The translations under genes and the position numbers were made by a program. Below are positions 29,450 to 42,191 of a DNA stretch of 64,000 nucleotides, piece by piece. Positions within the stretch are counted from its first letter, which is position 1; every line of letters begins with the position of its first letter. This DNA is from Epinephelus fuscoguttatus (lineage: Eukaryota; Chordata; Actinopteri; Perciformes; Serranidae), in assembly GCF_011397635.1 (NCBI RefSeq), contig NC_064760.1, positions 30,620,856 to 30,684,855 on the forward strand. Direction: 5' to 3'. The notes beneath the pieces were generated by a model, which saw nothing but the letters and a program-made list of their open reading frames with translations, had not been told where the DNA came from and ran no database searches.

Positions 29450-32400
29450 ATAGTTTATTTTCGGGGACATCCCATTAGAAAGAGAGAAGATATTGTATTA
29501 CAGCTGATGCTTGATTGTCACAGTATTAGCAAACATGATATTGCAGCTTTAATGTTTCATAGGCTGTACTTGTCCTTCATTTGAAATTAACATACCTTTA
29601 TATTTGTGTTTGTAATTATTTTTTTGTTTTGGGTCAAGGATGCCTTTATTGGTGAGTCTACAGTAAAGAGCTATCAGAAAATGAAGGGGGAAAGAGAGAG
29701 AAGGGGAAAGACATGCAACAAGGGTTGTTACTGCTCCTGCTGTCCATATTGGCAGCAAAGAGATTGCTTCCTGAGGCAATTTCAATATAAGTGATGATGA
29801 GGGTCAGAGTTCACCTGCTGTGCAAAAACGTATCCCAAAGTTCAGCCAAAGCAAATATGATGCTTCAGCAATGATGCTTCGGCAGACAGTGAAAGCCACT
29901 GCAGAGGGATGGTACCACAAAGAGGGAATTTTCTACTAAGAAGACTGTAGCTTTGGAGTATACCTATCGATTTGACTAACTCAGACTGTTGAAGCCTCAT
30001 ATCTTCAGCTGAACTTACACGATATATCTTTCAACGTATCCTCATACAACTGTTTGTATGATATCTTATCATACATAGCACCCCACAAATGACGTTATGC
30101 ACTAAACTTAGTAACGTAGGTTAGGTTTTAGCAAGTAAAGTTACTTTGGTTAGATTCAGGAAAAGAAACATGGTGACAAAGTACCATAAAATGACTCAAA
30201 GTTCACTTGGTATCACACAGTTACGAATACCGGTCTCCTGGGGGAAAGTCCTGTGGTTTATGAGCCATCCACCACCCCAACCTGCCCTCATGTGGACTGT
30301 TTTCTCCTGTACTCCCACCTGTAAATTTGTCACATGATTGCAGCCTTCCCAAACACATGGGTTGTACAGGAATTACTGGCACACAAGAGACATATTTGCA
30401 TTTTGTGCATTGTCTTTTGCAGGTATAAGTACGAACAGTGCATGAGAACAGCTTGCATTTTTACAGAGGATGAGGGCTGTGAATTTTGTCCCCATTATTT
30501 ACATTGTAATTGCATTAGGAGGGCATCTTTACAGCCAGCATGAACAGGAGAAATATTTACAGCTAACAAAATCTCTTTAAATATGAATATTTATGACAAG
30601 AAATATGGACCTATCATTTAATTCAAACAGTCACCACTTCACCCGAAGTCCAGTTATCTTTACTAACAAAGCCTACTGATTAATTAAAGATCCTGCTTCA
30701 CTCCATATCTTTATCCCAACTCTTTAATGACTACAATTGAGGGATCATTGTTATGTGTTACAATGGCATACAATACAGCGTACTGTTATCAGCACTTCTA
30801 CTCTGGCACATCCATATTGATATCTGCCTCATAAGCCCAGTGTTGCTGGAGCTCTTCTTTGCATTGCCTTTGATTTGATTGATTTTCTTCCTGGCGTATG
30901 CCCAGTGCACGCCTAACCCTTAAATCTAATTTTCAATCCAATCCCAACAATAGCAGGAACCATTATAGCTTGTGCTGAATGTAGTAGAAGTGTAGTGTAG
31001 TGCGTGTGTCTGTGTGTGTATGTGTGAGGGAAATATCAGCAGTTAACTAAATGTGATATATGACACACTTTCTCTTTTGCACACACGCACACACAGTTGT
31101 GAATAGTATTGTTGGTTTGACAGGCTGACAAGAAGCTCTTGGGAAATCCTGCACAGGCTAAGGTTAATGCGTGTGATTCATACATCTTATATGGTATGTT
31201 GACAGTGCTACTCAAGTTTAAACGTGTAATATTTCCTTTTGCCAGATGGTGGTGCTCTAAGATCAGCTCTATTAATGCTGAAGGCAGGTTGCTCATGTCA
31301 GTAAGTTCAATGTGGTTTACTCTATATGTGTGTGTGCTGTGTAATACCATACAAAGCATAGATAGATAGATAGATAGATAGATGGATAGACTTTGTACTT
31401 CACATTTGTTTTATTTCATAATGTAGATGGTAAATGACATTAGATCGCATTAGATATTAAGACTTTCTAATGCATATTAATGCTGTTATTGTTTTATATT
31501 ACCTGTGTATCATTTCACAGAGTGTTTTTGACAGCCAGCCAGCACGATAAACAGACAGACAGACAGATGGACAGACCACCTTTGCCAGCCAGTCCTCTCA
31601 GACTCCACTATGTCAGAAATGGCGGGTCCCTGAGGCTACTGTGCAACAGAGATCCCTCATGCCAGATCAATACATTGAGCAATAAAAATTAAGCCCTGTT
31701 CAAATGAGAAACTGACTTGGTGAGCCAATTGACAAATTTCTATTAAATCAAGTAGCATGAATTTATCATCACAGTGGTAGGGCCTGATCCCACCTTAAGC
31801 TCGTCTTCAAATGTGTTTTTGCATGTATGTGTGTGTGTCTACTTGAATAGCGTGGATGGACAGCTTGCCACCCTGTGGGCACCACGACTACAGTCTATCT
31901 GTGATCCACGCTGGCAGCTGCTCTGCCAAATGGGATTTTCCTGGAGATTACAGCCTCTAAGTGTGACACGCTTGCATGTGTTTGTCTTTGTTGTTGACGG
32001 AGTGCGTGTGAGGGACTATTGTAATAAAGCTGTGTGGGTTTTTTGTGCGTTTAAATGTGTGTGCGGGGGTCTTGAGCCGAGGTGCACGGAGAACATGTTC
32101 TGTCTCTGTCACATGGGGCTGGTTGGAACATGGCTGAACTCTCTCTGGCAAGCTGTGTGCATAAAAAGGGAGGGAACGTGTTCAGATGTGGGGTCAGGCT
32201 TTTTCCAAACTGCTGCTGTTCTTATTAGCAGCATTAATAAGAACAGCTGAAAAGACCTTATTTATCTTGTGAATATAGCTTAGCTAAAGCCTATGGATGT
32301 TTAGACCAGGCTGATTTTACTGCATGTCAACTGGTAAATGTTTAGGTTTTGCACTGAGCTGTACTGGAAATCCATGGTCACAGTTAATGACCAAAATACC

Positions 32401-35400
32401 TGCAAAATTAATGACATTCCCATCAGTCTCATCTGGAAATGTTAGCATGCTATGCTTGAGTTATGCCTATACTTAAGTACAACCTATAGACTGTATAAAA
32501 TAATGGACGGATTGTGGACTGCCAGTTTTGAAGCAGGCCCCTAGGAAGTGTGCCGGGCTCTGGAGCCAAATTTTCCTAATGGCCAAAGAGTTCAGTTACA
32601 ACTTTTGAGTCCTTCATGTGATGCCATTGGGCCCAAAAAGACTTCTTCCCATTGATTTACATTGTGAAAGAGACATCTATAAATCAGTGGCTATCTTATT
32701 TTGAACATCACAACCCTGGGAAATATAACCTCCACAAAGCCGCTAGAATGGCTGTAGACTCTTTGTGTCATTGCATGAAAAAGTACTTCAAATGATGTTG
32801 CCATATGATAATAATATAGAGAGATAATACATGTTGAAAACTAGAATTACCACCTTGTTGTTGTTTGCCTCCGCTAACCAGTCAACTTGCAGTTTACATC
32901 TGTGTCTGTTCGGACTCATATGTAGCCATGACAGTAGACAATGCTTCAAATATGGATGTTGCTGCAAAGAAGCTACAAATTCTCAAACATGGATGCTTCA
33001 TACAGATCTTCAACATGGCATCTCAGAAGATCTATACAATCAGCACCGTTTCAAAGTGGGCAGCCAAGATTAGTGTCACCAGTGTCTGACCAAATGTCTC
33101 CCCTCCTGCTCCTGAGTTACAGCGTTGAATAATGGCCAGAAAAGTATTACTGCAGAATCTTATGATGTCACAGTGAAGTTGACCTTTGACCTTTTGGATA
33201 TAAAATTTCATCATTATATCCCATTAGATGTGTTTGAAATGTCATAATTAGCGCATGAGTGCTTGAGTTATGGCTGAAAATGTGTTTTGTGACGTCACAG
33301 TGATCTTTAACCACCATATTCTAATCAGTTCATTGTTGAGTCAAAGTGGATGTTTGTGCCAAATTTGATGAAATTCCCTCCAGGCTCACCTGAGATATCA
33401 CATTCATGAGAAGGGGACAGATGGACAGACGAACCCAAAACACAATGACTCTATTGCAGGTGCAATTTTATTTTAGTCTATAATCATATGATATGTAACA
33501 AAAATTAAAAGTTTAAAGGGCAATTTATAAGATCCTCAAAATTGCAATGTGCTATTACAATGATCTCTGACAGTAAATACAGATATCTACAAATAAATTC
33601 AATGTCAGTTCTCACCAAATTTGAATTGAAAATGTGACTTTTGGGATTGGTCCAGCGTTTGAGATATGACAATTAAATTTGTTTGAATGTAGAGAAAATG
33701 GAAAATGATAATGGGTGTTGTATCAGAGCTTTTCCATTATTTTATTCCAGCATTCATTAGTCTATGAAGCAGCTCCAGGATTGGTCACTAGATGACATCA
33801 TCACAACATTTTTCCTCTCTCGCTTGTTAAAATTAAAACTGAGCTGTGGTCTGTGGACATGATTTACATTTTTCATGTGGATTTTCCCTTTAACCCATTT
33901 TCTGTTTGCCTCAGCGTCTGCTCTGGGAAGAGCTGTCCGCGGTCCTGAACATAAGCTGCGCATGGATCCCTGGTCATGTATGGGGAGGTGGCTTTGTAGT
34001 CACTCACTAACCTGCTTAACCTACTTTCTACTTGCCGGCCTTTCATCTGTCCACAGAGAGGAAAGTGCTGTAGGATAAATATAGCATACTTAACAACACA
34101 CACAGTGTCCATCCCGGCTTTCTGAACAACACCGATAGTGCCACGCTTTCTTGTATTCCTGCGTCCTTACCCTCAATGCATCACTGATCATTTCCCTAAT
34201 GAAATCCAGCCTCACTCCGAACATGGACTCCTCATGTTTGGCCCATTAACCCAACTGGTAGAAAACGTGTTGGGATGCGCTTGAACCTTCATTGAGATGA
34301 ATATGACCAAAATAATGACATTTTAAGATCTTAATTGTCCAATTATGTAGACAGCTGTTGTGCTGCATTGCAATGCCAGTTCAATTGCAGTTTCCTAGCA
34401 ACCAGAGAGGTACAATGAAATGATTTTCTGCTAAGTGGCATCATTTCCTCACAGCGAGACTACAGTGTACATTCACAAAACAAATCTAAATCTGCAATGT
34501 GTGCATGCTTCTTCACCTCCAGGCTAATGTTTTTGTTGCTTTACTGCTCCTAACATTAAAATGCAGCCAAAAGAATTGCGTGCGTGTATGTGTGTGTGTG
34601 TGTGTTTTATGGATAGGGTACCTGTTTATGTAGACATCCATATGGGTCATGTGTGCATCTGTATACCCTAGAGGTGTGTCAAAGCCTATAAAATAGCTGT
34701 GTCGCAGCAAACAAAATCATTTCAGTTGATTAATGTTCATCCAGAATGCTGCGTCCTAGGCTAATCATTGTACATGCATTCTTTTCAATTAATTCATTAT
34801 CAAGGGAGGTAGAGAGAGAGGGGGGGAGGTGGGCTGGGGGAGGGGAAAAGAGAGTCAGGGGGAAACAGAAAATCCAATCCTGCTGGTCTGAAGTCTCGGA
34901 GCAATGGAGCATTAGTCTCATCCTGATGTAATTGGAATGACACCAAGAGTAAAGCCCGCTGATTTAGGGACAGCCTCTAGGCTTGATTTAATGCCCTCTG
35001 CCAAAACTATACATCCATCTTTTTATCTTTCTCTCCTTCCCTCTTGCAGGCCCCTCCGCTCCACTTCGTGTTCCTCCCCCACCCTGTTTCGCGCTCTCTT
35101 CATTCACCAGCTACAGCCATGCATCTCCATCTGTACTCTATTAACCGAACAGTAGCTGCATTTTATTATATTTAAAGGCAGAAGGTTATAAACTCCCACA
35201 GAGCGGGTATTTTTTCAGCTTTTTACTTACTCCGTCTGGCGTTTACACACTTGAATGGATGTGTTTTACTCTCACAGAGGTTATGTTTTATTACTGGACA
35301 AATATCTCCGAGAGGAGAGCGCAAAGAAAGGGCAGACTAAGCAGGTGTATCCAGGCCAGGGTGCTGCGTCCCCGGGGTTTGCTGCTGCTCAGTCCCCTGA

Positions 35401-38400
35401 CAGATGGACGGCCAGGGCAATCCTATTACCCCCATGTGTTTAGCTCCTCTTAATGCCAGGGTGGGTTGCATGGCTAATGGGAGGCAATGAATGTTTGGAG
35501 GGAGAGTCTCATGCTACTGAATGATGATCATCACCATTTATTTAACAACTTTGAGGAGATCTAAAACCAGCGACAGGCAGTGAAGAATATAAGCATGACG
35601 ACTGTAGCTCAGCTAGTGCACTCTGATACAGTGTGTCTCACTGAGGGATGTCATATTAAATCAGCTCAGCCACTAAATAGGCTTTACTGTATATATTTCA
35701 CATAGTGATTTCATCCTTGTCCAGCAAAGATGAAGAAAGTGACTTTTTAGGCATCCCATCACTACTGCCTGGCCTCTCACATAGTGTTGGGCACTGTGAC
35801 TGTATGTACCATTAGATGATATAGATCTGTCTACCATAAGAGATTTGCCATTAAATTTACATGCGGTGTCTATTCCATTTAATCTCTGACTGTACAAAAA
35901 CATTGTGGGCAATAGTGTAAATCCATTAGCAGGAATACTTTATGACATGATTGAGTTTTTAACCACGCTTGTGGATCTATGGATGGCAATATTGGTCAGT
36001 TGGTCAATGGATTCTACCATTCTACCACCATTCTACTGAAATTTGTTGGAAACTATTGGGCAGATTGTCTTGAGTTTTTGTACAGATACCCTGTTCATGG
36101 TGCACAGCAGGATTAATCTGAATGACTGTAGTGCCGTCATGAGGTCAAAGTTTTGACTTGATGGATTCGTACAAAATTTTGTACACACATTGCGCGCATT
36201 TCCTCAACATGGTGACCTGATGACTTCCTTTTGTGTAAGTATGAGGTTCATATTTGTGTTTTAAGTGAAATGTTTCAACAGCTACTGAGCTTTAGCTTTA
36301 GTTTGTGTTGTGCTAATTAGCTAATATTAGCTTGCTAACACGCTAAGATGGTGAACATGGAAAACATTACACCTGCTAAACATCAGCATGTTAACACTGA
36401 CATTGTGAGCATTGCTGCCATTAAATGGAACTTGTGAGCTCATGGCTCTGACATGAGAAGTTGCGTATACAATATGCTTGGCATTCAAGTGATTAAGCTG
36501 AAAAATTCACTGCTAGGCAACATGGACACCACTGTTAGCTCTAGAAGCCACTGACCCTAGCTATTTAGCAAGCTACTGTGATGCAGGAAATGCAAAGGCA
36601 TAATAATAGAGATAAAGATGAGGCTGTTGGGGATCTTGTCATTTGGTTAAATGTTGTTTTGTATTTTTGTAGTTATGTGTATTTATTTGAAACTGTTGAC
36701 ATCCTGGAACGCAAGACAAATTTCAGATTTTTTTTCTGACGATTAAGCGAAACTACCAATCATCATCATTATCATCATATCAACATTTCCCTCAGATGTA
36801 CAATAACATTATAAAGAGCAACTCTATACAACTAAATTTACAATATCGTAACTTACCATCCCCTGAAAAATGAAGTGAACGTCAGCAAAACAGGTCACAA
36901 CTTGTGAACTCTGAGCTTTTGGAAAATTCCACTTGATAGGTTATGAATACCATATGAGTGGGGTGTTCATTTGAACTCCTCTTGTGAACATGATAATTAT
37001 GACTCCAATTTGAAGTCAGTCAATTGTGCCATGGTAGCATTTAGCTCATAACGACAGCCTTGCAGAGCAACCTTACTAGCATGGCTACAGACTAGTTCAA
37101 TCAGGAGAGACAGAAGAATGAAGTCAAGATAGTATTTAATACAGAATATGAGGGTACAAATTAAGATTAAGATCTAACAGAAGTCTTTGGCTCTTGGACA
37201 CCAGAGGAAGATATTTCACGATGGAGGGACATCTGAGTGGCAGCAGGATAAATCCCCCCATGGAGTCCAGACACTGATGTTGGTGGTGGCTGCTGACTCT
37301 GAGGCTGCTGACTGCTGAGGCATATGAGGCTGATGAATCCATAAAGACTGGGTGGTGATGGGGAGGTGGATGGTGCTGAAAGTGCAGCAAGAAAGAACTA
37401 CAGCAGAGAAAGAACCATATTTAAAATGAGGAGCAGTAAGATGACATTCTGACAGAGAAGGCATGTCGCTGTGCTACTGGTTGATTGTGAATCAGCTGAT
37501 GACTCAATTGACCTACCCAGATGATGACACCTAGAGATAGTGAGTGAGCTTACGTGCAAGGAGTGAATGGCTGGGTGAAACTTACAGCCTGAGCATGAAA
37601 AGTATTGTCTTTCTGACTGAACTTTCGCCAGAGCTTCATTTGACAAGACATAGTCTGTCTGTATGATTTTGGCGTCACTGTGATGATGAACTTTTGTTTT
37701 ACAGGCACTTCATTCACTGTATTAGCCAACAACAATCATTCCTGACTGGTTATTTTATATTTAAACAGCACAGACAGTACAGAGGCATTACTTTATACAT
37801 CAGTATCACAATGTGAGATTACATACTCTATTAGATTTTGCACCCTTTCTCCCACCTGAAGACACTGTGAAACTTGCTGCAGATGAGACACTGTGTGTAT
37901 CTGCAGTCCATTTTTGTCTGGTAAACTATTAAAAAACAGAGTTTTACACAAAAGCATTGCATTTATTTCTTCATATTAAGTCATTTTATACTAACATTCG
38001 TGGGAAATTTCAATTTCCACTTTGCAAATTTTGGTAAATCTTAGTGGCATATCTTGTGTTCAAAGGTGTTTAATAAAATTTCATGGGTTTCATCAGCCAT
38101 GTGATTACTAACTGTTGAGAAAGACACCATCTACAATTGCATCACTGTCTATCAGTTAATTCAGTTTACTGCGCAATAATACATTTTCCACTTTTAGTTG
38201 TTCCATCATTTATACTTGATCCATTGCAGACTTTGATTAACAATTTTGGCCTTAAACAGAGTTTGTATTGATTTATCTTAATCTCATATTTCTTGGATTA
38301 ACCAGATGAAAATGATCAATATTCTACCCTGCATAAACTAGTTATTATCCAGTGGTCAATATACCATTGACTGCAATCTTGAGCTATGAGAGATCTGCAG

Positions 38401-41400
38401 TAAAGGTGGAGTGTAAGTGTGCCGTGTGGTTAAATATCTCTACTCATGTGTAAGTGTATGTGCATGTATGCTGCTTGGTATGCAGACAGCGTCTTTGCTG
38501 CCTGTAGCCCTACAACGGCATCCCCAGGTCAAGCAATTACCACACATCAAGGAAAGCAATTGGGCATGACTAAAATATCATTGCCATGTGATTGTGTCCC
38601 TATGTTTGGGTTGCTGGAGCCTAATTTAACCCACTTTGTCCATACGATTGAGGAGAATTGAGGACACGCTCTCCAATTCTGGTGGCCCCCCGAGCATTTC
38701 CTGCAAGTCTGACACACAGCAGCTGGGCTGTAGACGCGCCGTCACTGGCCCTTTACTCAGCGGAGTGGGATATGGGGTGTAATGAGCGAGAGAAGTGAGG
38801 TAGTAGAGGAGAACAAGCTGGAGGTAGGGGAGGGGAGCAATAAATGAGCCATAGGGTGCAGAAACGTAAGGCCTTCTGAGTGAAGGATCTTAGACTATGT
38901 GTGTATCGACCTGCGATCACTTGTAAGGTCATGTGATTGCATCAATTCAAGAGACAGACTGGTTTCCAGTCAGGGCTGTTGCTCTGAGATGCTTTCCATT
39001 GGCAAAGGAGCCACCGTGTTCATATTTTGCTTTGGCAGGAGAGCGGGGAAGAGAAGTGGAAGGGGGGTTAAGGGGAGAGGAGATTGGCATATATGCACAG
39101 GCAATGGGACAGGGGCAAGGAGAGAGATGGTAGATGTTATTAGAGAGGCAGCATTGATCCCAGGCTCTGGCTCCGAGCAGCATTCACCCACTTATTCCCT
39201 CATTATACAGTCAAATATCTCCGTGCCTTTAACTGCCACCCCTGCCCTTCATCTGTCTGTCTCTCTGCCTCGTAATTTCCTCCACGCCTCCCAACAAAAT
39301 CTGACAAACCTGAACCTCTCATCCATGCGGCTTCATTCTACGAAATCCATTGTTTTCCCTGATTCCATTTCAATTTCATTTGGTCTCGCTGCTCAGCTGT
39401 AACTTAGCCGAAGTCTTTTGTGGAAGAGGAACGCGCTGTGTTTCTTTTGTCCTCATAGAGCCTGTTTAAATATTGATAGAGATAGGAAGCACCGCTGACC
39501 ACTCAGTCAGATCTGAGGGGGTCAAGGATGGCAGGGTTTCTCTGCAGATTTCATTAAGGGAGCAGAGGACTGTAAATACGGAAGCATGTGAATCGCTAGG
39601 CCCTCACTGCTGCTCCAGCAACCTTCATTATCCCCCTGCATGGATAACTCCCTGTAATGTATTCCAATGGAGATGGAGGTTGGAGGGTGATGGGGTGTAA
39701 AATAGCATGTGTAGGAAGGCCCTGTTTTTCTGCTACGAGCAGGCTGCCACCCTCACAGCCAGATACCCATTAGGACAGGAGCAGAGGATTGGATGTGCAA
39801 ATGGTCCCATGGATTAGAGAGCTAATGCATTTAGGAGAGGGGGCTCCAATCTCTTTATTGCCACTGCTCTGTGTGTGTGTTGAGGCTCGTGCAGGGGAGA
39901 TACCCAGTCCCTTTGTGGAGAATGAGAGATTTAGAGTAAAGTGAGTAGATAAGGGCAGGGATGCACTGTGAGTGCAGCCACACTGATGCAACGCACACAC
40001 TCATCAAAGCTTATAGTTTGACCAGAAGAAGGCTGGATAACTCAGCATGGAAATGAGATCTTTCCAGAAAGAGGCACAGACAACACGGCCCTACTAATCT
40101 AATTAATCAGTGTCTGGGTTTTTCATTTTCTCTGCCCTCTTTTCTGTCCCTCTTTGTTGCTCTGCGGTCTTCTCCCTTTCTGAACTCGTCCTTCCCTGTC
40201 TGCCCTGATTTCTCTGAATCTGAACTTCGCACCCAGTCTTAAGTGTTTGGACGGAAATGTGCCATGTCATGCGCTTCCTATCACACATGCTATAAAGCCT
40301 CTGTTGTCTTCTCCTCGTGCACAGCCGCTGTGAGAGAACTGGAGATGCAAAGAGGAAAGCATATGACAGTGTATAGATGCCTCTGCAGCAGGAAGGAGGG
40401 ATGGTGATGCAGGATCTACTTATGAGGCAACCTGCTACCAGGCCATAAGGCAGCTGTCGGCTTTACACGCACGAACCTTGTAGGTGGCCATCAAGCTGTG
40501 AGCAAGCAGAATATGAACTCTTCCTCTGTGGCGCTGGTGGTGGTGGTTCGAGTGAGCGTCACATTTGCTGCTTGTGTTTTTTTAAAGAGCCAGCCGCCAG
40601 GCAGCATGGGAGGGGCCCTCCTTTGCTGAGGCGCAGCAGCAGCAGCAGCAGCAGCACTGTGGGTAACTACAGCACAGCTCTGCTCTCTCTGCGCTATCAC
40701 AGTGAGTCAGCTGAGTTGCCGGGATCACAGGCGCCGGTGAGTGAGTGAATGAATGAGAGAGGGGACCCTGCAGGGTTTGGATACAGAAAGGCGAAGGTGC
40801 GACTCTGGAGATGCGTGGAGCTGAGACACTGACATGGAAACAGTGAAGTGATCGGAGCAAGCTTGTTGACGCATAATCCCGCCCGCCCCGCTGGCACTGG
40901 GAGGGGGGCAAATCTCGCCTGCCTAAACTCAAATCCTCCACAAGAGATTTACGGAGTGCGCTGCTTCTGCTGCTGCTGCGAGTTCAGCCACCTTCAAGAA
41001 GACATTTCTTTCATTTTGGCTCTACAGGCGCTCTGTGGTGATAATGAGCATATTTTTGGGAGATCCACATGTCTGTGAAGCAAGAGGACCTCATGCGCTA
41101 TCATAATTAGGGTATTAAATCCACTGTTGGAATCGGCACTGTCACTGCGTCGCGGACGGTGGGCGGTTGGATGCGCCCTGAGGTGTGGACAGGACCTGCC
41201 CGCACATCACCATCATCATCACCATCATCATTATCATCAGCATCCTCATCATCACAGGCATTTGATCGTGATTGTGTTGATTACACCGGAGATCTGGAGC
41301 CATGACAGGCCCCCCGCTGGTCCCACAGCCCGCCTGCTGACGGTACCGGGCAGGATGGGAGCAGGTCTGCCGCGTTCAGGATCCCGAACCAGTCGATTTA

Positions 41401-42101
41401 TCAATGGAGGAGGAGAGTGACACCCGGAAAATCAACAACAGCTTCCTTCGCGACCACAACTATGCAACCGAAGGTATTTAAAAATGGAAAAAAAAAATGC
41501 TCATTTTAAGCTGTTTTACCGGCACAGAAAATAACCTGAGGCTGTAGCTGGAGGGATGCTGATATCAAGGCAAGATAAGTCACTGCATAGGAATATTAAA
41601 GGAACCATAAAAATACCTATTACGCAAATGTCACTGTTGGATGAATGGCCTGGGTGATAAAAATAAATATACATCTAGCCCATAAAGTGCGTAAATGCCA
41701 TTTAAAGCGCATTTTAATCACCTCACCCACACCATAAGCTGCTCTAGGGGCATTAAAGAAATATTCCGCTCAATTGTTATAAACATGGAGCCTGTAGCTC
41801 AGCCTGTAGCTGTGGTGTCAATAGCAGGAGATGATGAGGTGGCTTCCCATCATGCCTGCTATTTTAGGATGACCATCCTGACCGAGGGGAATCAGGGCTT
41901 TAATCTGTATGTACTGTGAGCAGCAGTGGAGTAAAGCCTCCTGTACAGCTGCTCCAGCGTCTGGAGTCTGTGTAGTAAACATGTGAAGCAGTACAATAAC
42001 ATGAATTAGTGATGAAAGAATGGATTTGTCTCATCATGTGTTCACTTGTTGAAAGAATTAGACAGAGAAGGTGCCCTCATTTTGAGATACTGAAATATGG
42101 A

Positions 42102-42191
<90 letters not shown>

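Larger units (their letters stand above)
40281..41403 (+). promoter_or_regulatory. ppp2r2b: Candidate B-beta-1 promoter and 5' UTR
   Basis: This GC-richer region precedes the B-beta-1 start codon. It includes a TATAAAG at 40291-40297, the CAG tract at 40634-40654, a GC-box cluster CCCGCCCGCCCCG at 40878-40890 and a CAT/CAC run at 41204-41254. Which of these lie in the transcript cannot be told from sequence alone; human B-beta-1 starts are spread around the CAG tract. Confidence 0.5.

Noticed and set aside
38899..39402. 167-codon plus-strand open frame in the ppp2r2b intron
   Set aside because: No recognisable domain, no splice or promoter context, and composition like the surrounding intron.
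40291..40297. TATAAAG as the definite TATA box of B-beta-1
   Set aside because: It is 1.1 kb from the start codon and such words occur by chance in AT-rich DNA; kept only as a candidate within the promoter entry.
40491..40941. Minus-strand frames with an alanine run or cysteine run opposite the CAG tract
   Set aside because: The runs are simply the reverse complement of (CAG)7 read in different frames; there is no conserved protein around them.
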